DNA of 6,391 nt from Pseudomonadota bacterium (GTDB lineage: Bacteria > Pseudomonadota > Alphaproteobacteria > JAAXGF01), in the NCBI GenBank assembly GCA_022563655.1, contig JADFMW010000153.1:1-6391 (forward strand), given 5' to 3'. How positions within the stretch are numbered: the stretch's first letter is position 1; each line of letters starts with the position of its first letter. The position numbers were made by a program, and so were the translations under genes. The notes beneath the pieces were generated by a model. The model ran no database searches and was not told the origin of the DNA. It was given only the letters and a program-made list of their open reading frames with translations. Below, piece after piece: positions 5,146 through 6,391 of this stretch.

Positions 5146-5191
5146 GCGGCCCGCGGCGCGCCCCAGCGAAACGCCGTTCGGGCCGCGCTGG
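5146..5191 (+). terminator. Possible weak terminator or hairpin after yacG
   Basis: Directly after the yacG stop, GCGGCCC (5146-5152) can pair with GGGCCGC (5180-5186). A competing pairing is CCAGCG (5163-5168) with CGCTGG (5186-5191). There is no clear T-run (only GGGCTTT near 5205-5210), so termination is uncertain. I see nothing else convincing in the 196 bases up to the next gene: no tRNA, only an isolated TATTAT at 5326-5331 without a recognisable -35 box. Confidence 0.25.
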
Positions 5192-5341
5192 CCTGGGGGG
5201 TGAGGGCTTTCTCGCGGGCCTCGGTCGTGGTAGCCTGGACGAAGAGGGAGTAAGTCCGCCAAGCTTGGTCCCGGAATGACCGTGACCGTGCGGCGAAGCT
5301 CTCTATCAGACCTCGGGATCCCGGGTATTATGGGGACCGCC

Positions 5342-6103
5342 ATGAGAAAACTGCTCACCCTCGCCGCGACCGTTTTGCTGAGTGGGTGTGCTTCGATGGT
5401 TGGTGAACCCAATCAAACCGTCGAGATTAGAAGCACTCCGAGCCAGGCGAATATCGTCGTCGCGAACGAGAACGCAACCGTTGTCTATCGGGGCACCACG
5501 CCGGCATCGATAACCCTGCCGAAAGCAGAGGGGGGATTCTGGGAGGGCCACGATTACTCCGTCGAGGTCTCCAAACCGGGCTACGCTACCGAGTACGGCT
5601 TCATCGAAAGCCTCCCGAGCACATGGTATTTGCTCGGCAACATCGGAACTTTCGGGGTCGGCTGGTTTGTTGTCGATCCCACTAGCGGAGCGATGTGGGA
5701 TCTAAGTCCCCGAGTACTGAACATTACGCTGAGCCCGGATCTGGAGTCGCCATCGGCCGCCGGAGCGCCCGCGGCGGCTCCCGGTCGCGCGGCGGCTCCC
5801 AGCCCCGCGTCGGCTGCCAGCCCCGTGGCGGCGGCCGGTATCGCACCGGTCGTACAGACCACCTATGGCGTCCATTTGGGGTCATACGAGACTCTCGACA
5901 TGGCCCAACGCGGCTGGTCGGAAATTTGGGGCAAGTACTGGAAATTCATGTCCGATACCAAACCACGAATCGAATACGTCACCTCGGACGATGGCACGGT
6001 TCAATATCACCTTTATGGAAAAGGGTTGCGCAAGCGACGGGCGGAAATTCTGTGTTCTAACTTTCAGCAACGCAACGAGTATTGCGTCGTGGTGTCGTTC
6101 TAG
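5342..6103 (+). CDS. Lipoprotein with PEGA-like N-terminal region and C-terminal SPOR domain
   Basis: This is a 253-residue exported protein. MRKLLTLAATVLLSGC is a classic lipoprotein signal with lipobox LSGC, so C16 would be lipidated. The ATG at 5342 is chosen because it starts this signal and has GGGG at 5332-5335; in-frame ATGs at 5276 and 5330 would add residues before it. Residues about 27-75 look like a PEGA domain (VEIRSTPSQANIVV...YRGTTPASITLPK...YSVEVSKPGYA). A hydrophobic, Gly-rich stretch follows (WYLLGNIGTFGVGWFVVDPTSGAMW, about 95-119). Residues about 134-170 form an Ala/Pro/Ser-rich linker of near-repeats. From about 173 to the end is a SPOR domain (YGVHLGSYETLDMAQRGWSEI...YHLYGKGLRKRRAEILCSNF...CVVVSF), which usually binds denuded peptidoglycan glycans. 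This predicts a periplasmic envelope protein, perhaps at division sites. The gene is less GC-rich than its neighbours. Its TAG stop lies in the terminal CTAG of repeat B. Confidence 0.85.
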   Translation: MRKLLTLAATVLLSGCASMVGEPNQTVEIRSTPSQANIVVANENATVVYRGTTPASITLPKAEGGFWEGHDYSVEVSKPGYATEYGFIESLPSTWYLLGNIGTFGVGWFVVDPTSGAMWDLSPRVLNITLSPDLESPSAAGAPAAAPGRAAAPSPASAASPVAAAGIAPVVQTTYGVHLGSYETLDMAQRGWSEIWGKYWKFMSDTKPRIEYVTSDDGTVQYHLYGKGLRKRRAEILCSNFQQRNEYCVVVSF

Positions 6104-6369
6104 CCCGCATTTCTCACCAGGAAGCGGCCGTCATCGCGCCGGGCGGGATCGATCCGCCAGGAGAGAGCCGAAAAGCGTAGCCGCCGCGACGGTTGAGGCT
6201 CTCGACGCCGCGGGCGGCCCGCCCGGCGCGACCCTGCGGGCGGGGCAGAGACGGCGACAGGCTGCGTCAACGCGCTTGCCCGATGTGCCGCATCGCGCTG
6301 CGCACGTTTCCTGGCCTGTCGGCGTCTCTGCCCCGTGACGACCGCATCCTGGTGAGAAATGCGGGCTAG
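6100..6369 (+). repeat. Structured interspersed repeat element, copy B
   Basis: A 270-bp element immediately follows the lipoprotein gene. Terminal arms 6100-6121 and 6336-6369 (outer 22) are perfect inverted repeats, starting CTAGCCCGCATTTCTCACCA; pairing continues to 34 positions with two mismatches (6100-6133 with 6336-6369). Arm II is GAGAGCC 6163-6169 with GGCTCTC 6197-6203. Arm I is 6241-6261 with 6315-6335, 20 of 21 paired, capped by CGATG 6281-6285 with CATCG 6291-6295. It corresponds to the reverse complement of copy A: 71 of 89 bases match for 6155-6243, with a 20-base identity at 6202-6221 and GCGCTTGCCCGATG at 6272-6285 also shared. The left end carries the lipoprotein stop codon. 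The last 22 bases of the window (6370-6391) show nothing recognisable. Confidence 0.9.
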
Positions 6370-6391
6370 CGCTTGCTTGCGCGAGTCCGCG

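Noticed and set aside
5146..5341. tRNA gene after yacG
   Set aside because: I looked for a T-loop GTTCGAATC-like motif and cloverleaf arms and found neither.
5276..5341. Upstream start for the lipoprotein at 5276
   Set aside because: It would put 22 charged residues ahead of a textbook lipoprotein signal peptide; the ATG at 5342 with GGGG upstream fits better.
1827..6369. CRISPR or tandem repeat array
   Set aside because: There are only two dispersed copies about 4 kb apart in opposite orientation, with no short direct repeats and spacers.

Overview
The window looks like chromosomal DNA of a GC-rich alphaproteobacterium, probably Rhodospirillales-like. The main evidence is the gene order hisD (3' part) - UPF0262 - low-molecular-weight phosphatase-like gene - infA - maf - RNase G/E-type gene - yacG. 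UPF0262 is, to my knowledge, an alphaproteobacterial family, and this order is familiar from that class. All genes seen are on the + strand.

Layout. Bases 1-~820 are less GC-rich and look like part of a mobile or phage-like element: the end of an unrecognised ORF, a small excisionase/AlpA-like DNA-binding protein, and the start of a primase-like (DUF3854/Toprim-type) gene. The primase-like frame runs without a stop into the last third of histidinol dehydrogenase, giving a chimeric ORF at 505-1335. This is either a real illegitimate recombination or a chimeric assembly joint. From there to 5145 is the housekeeping block: UPF0262, phosphatase-like protein, translation initiation factor IF-1, Maf nucleotide pyrophosphatase, a compact RNase G/E-like endonuclease and the gyrase-inhibitor-type zinc protein YacG. 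The last three are coupled (4-base overlaps at maf/rng and rng/yacG). Next comes a lipoprotein with a PEGA-like N-terminal part, an Ala/Pro linker and a C-terminal SPOR domain, in visibly less GC-rich sequence.

The most striking non-coding signal is a pair of related ~270-bp elements, A (1827-2100, inverted) and B (6100-6369). Each is bounded by a long terminal inverted repeat starting CTAGCCCG and contains two internal hairpin arms. Stem sequences differ between A and B while pairing is kept on both sides (compensatory differences), and most mismatches in A's outer stem are G-U pairs if the + strand is transcribed. In both cases the left-end CTAG contains the TAG stop codon of the upstream gene. 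The elements therefore look like copies of a mobile, structured (possibly RNA-acting) repeat family that inserts at CTAG at gene ends. I do not recognise the family by name.

How the genes relate: infA, the RNase, maf and yacG are information-processing and nucleotide-quality housekeeping genes that probably share transcripts. The HisD remnant is not expected to be a working histidinol dehydrogenase, because its NAD-binding region and part of its zinc site are missing.
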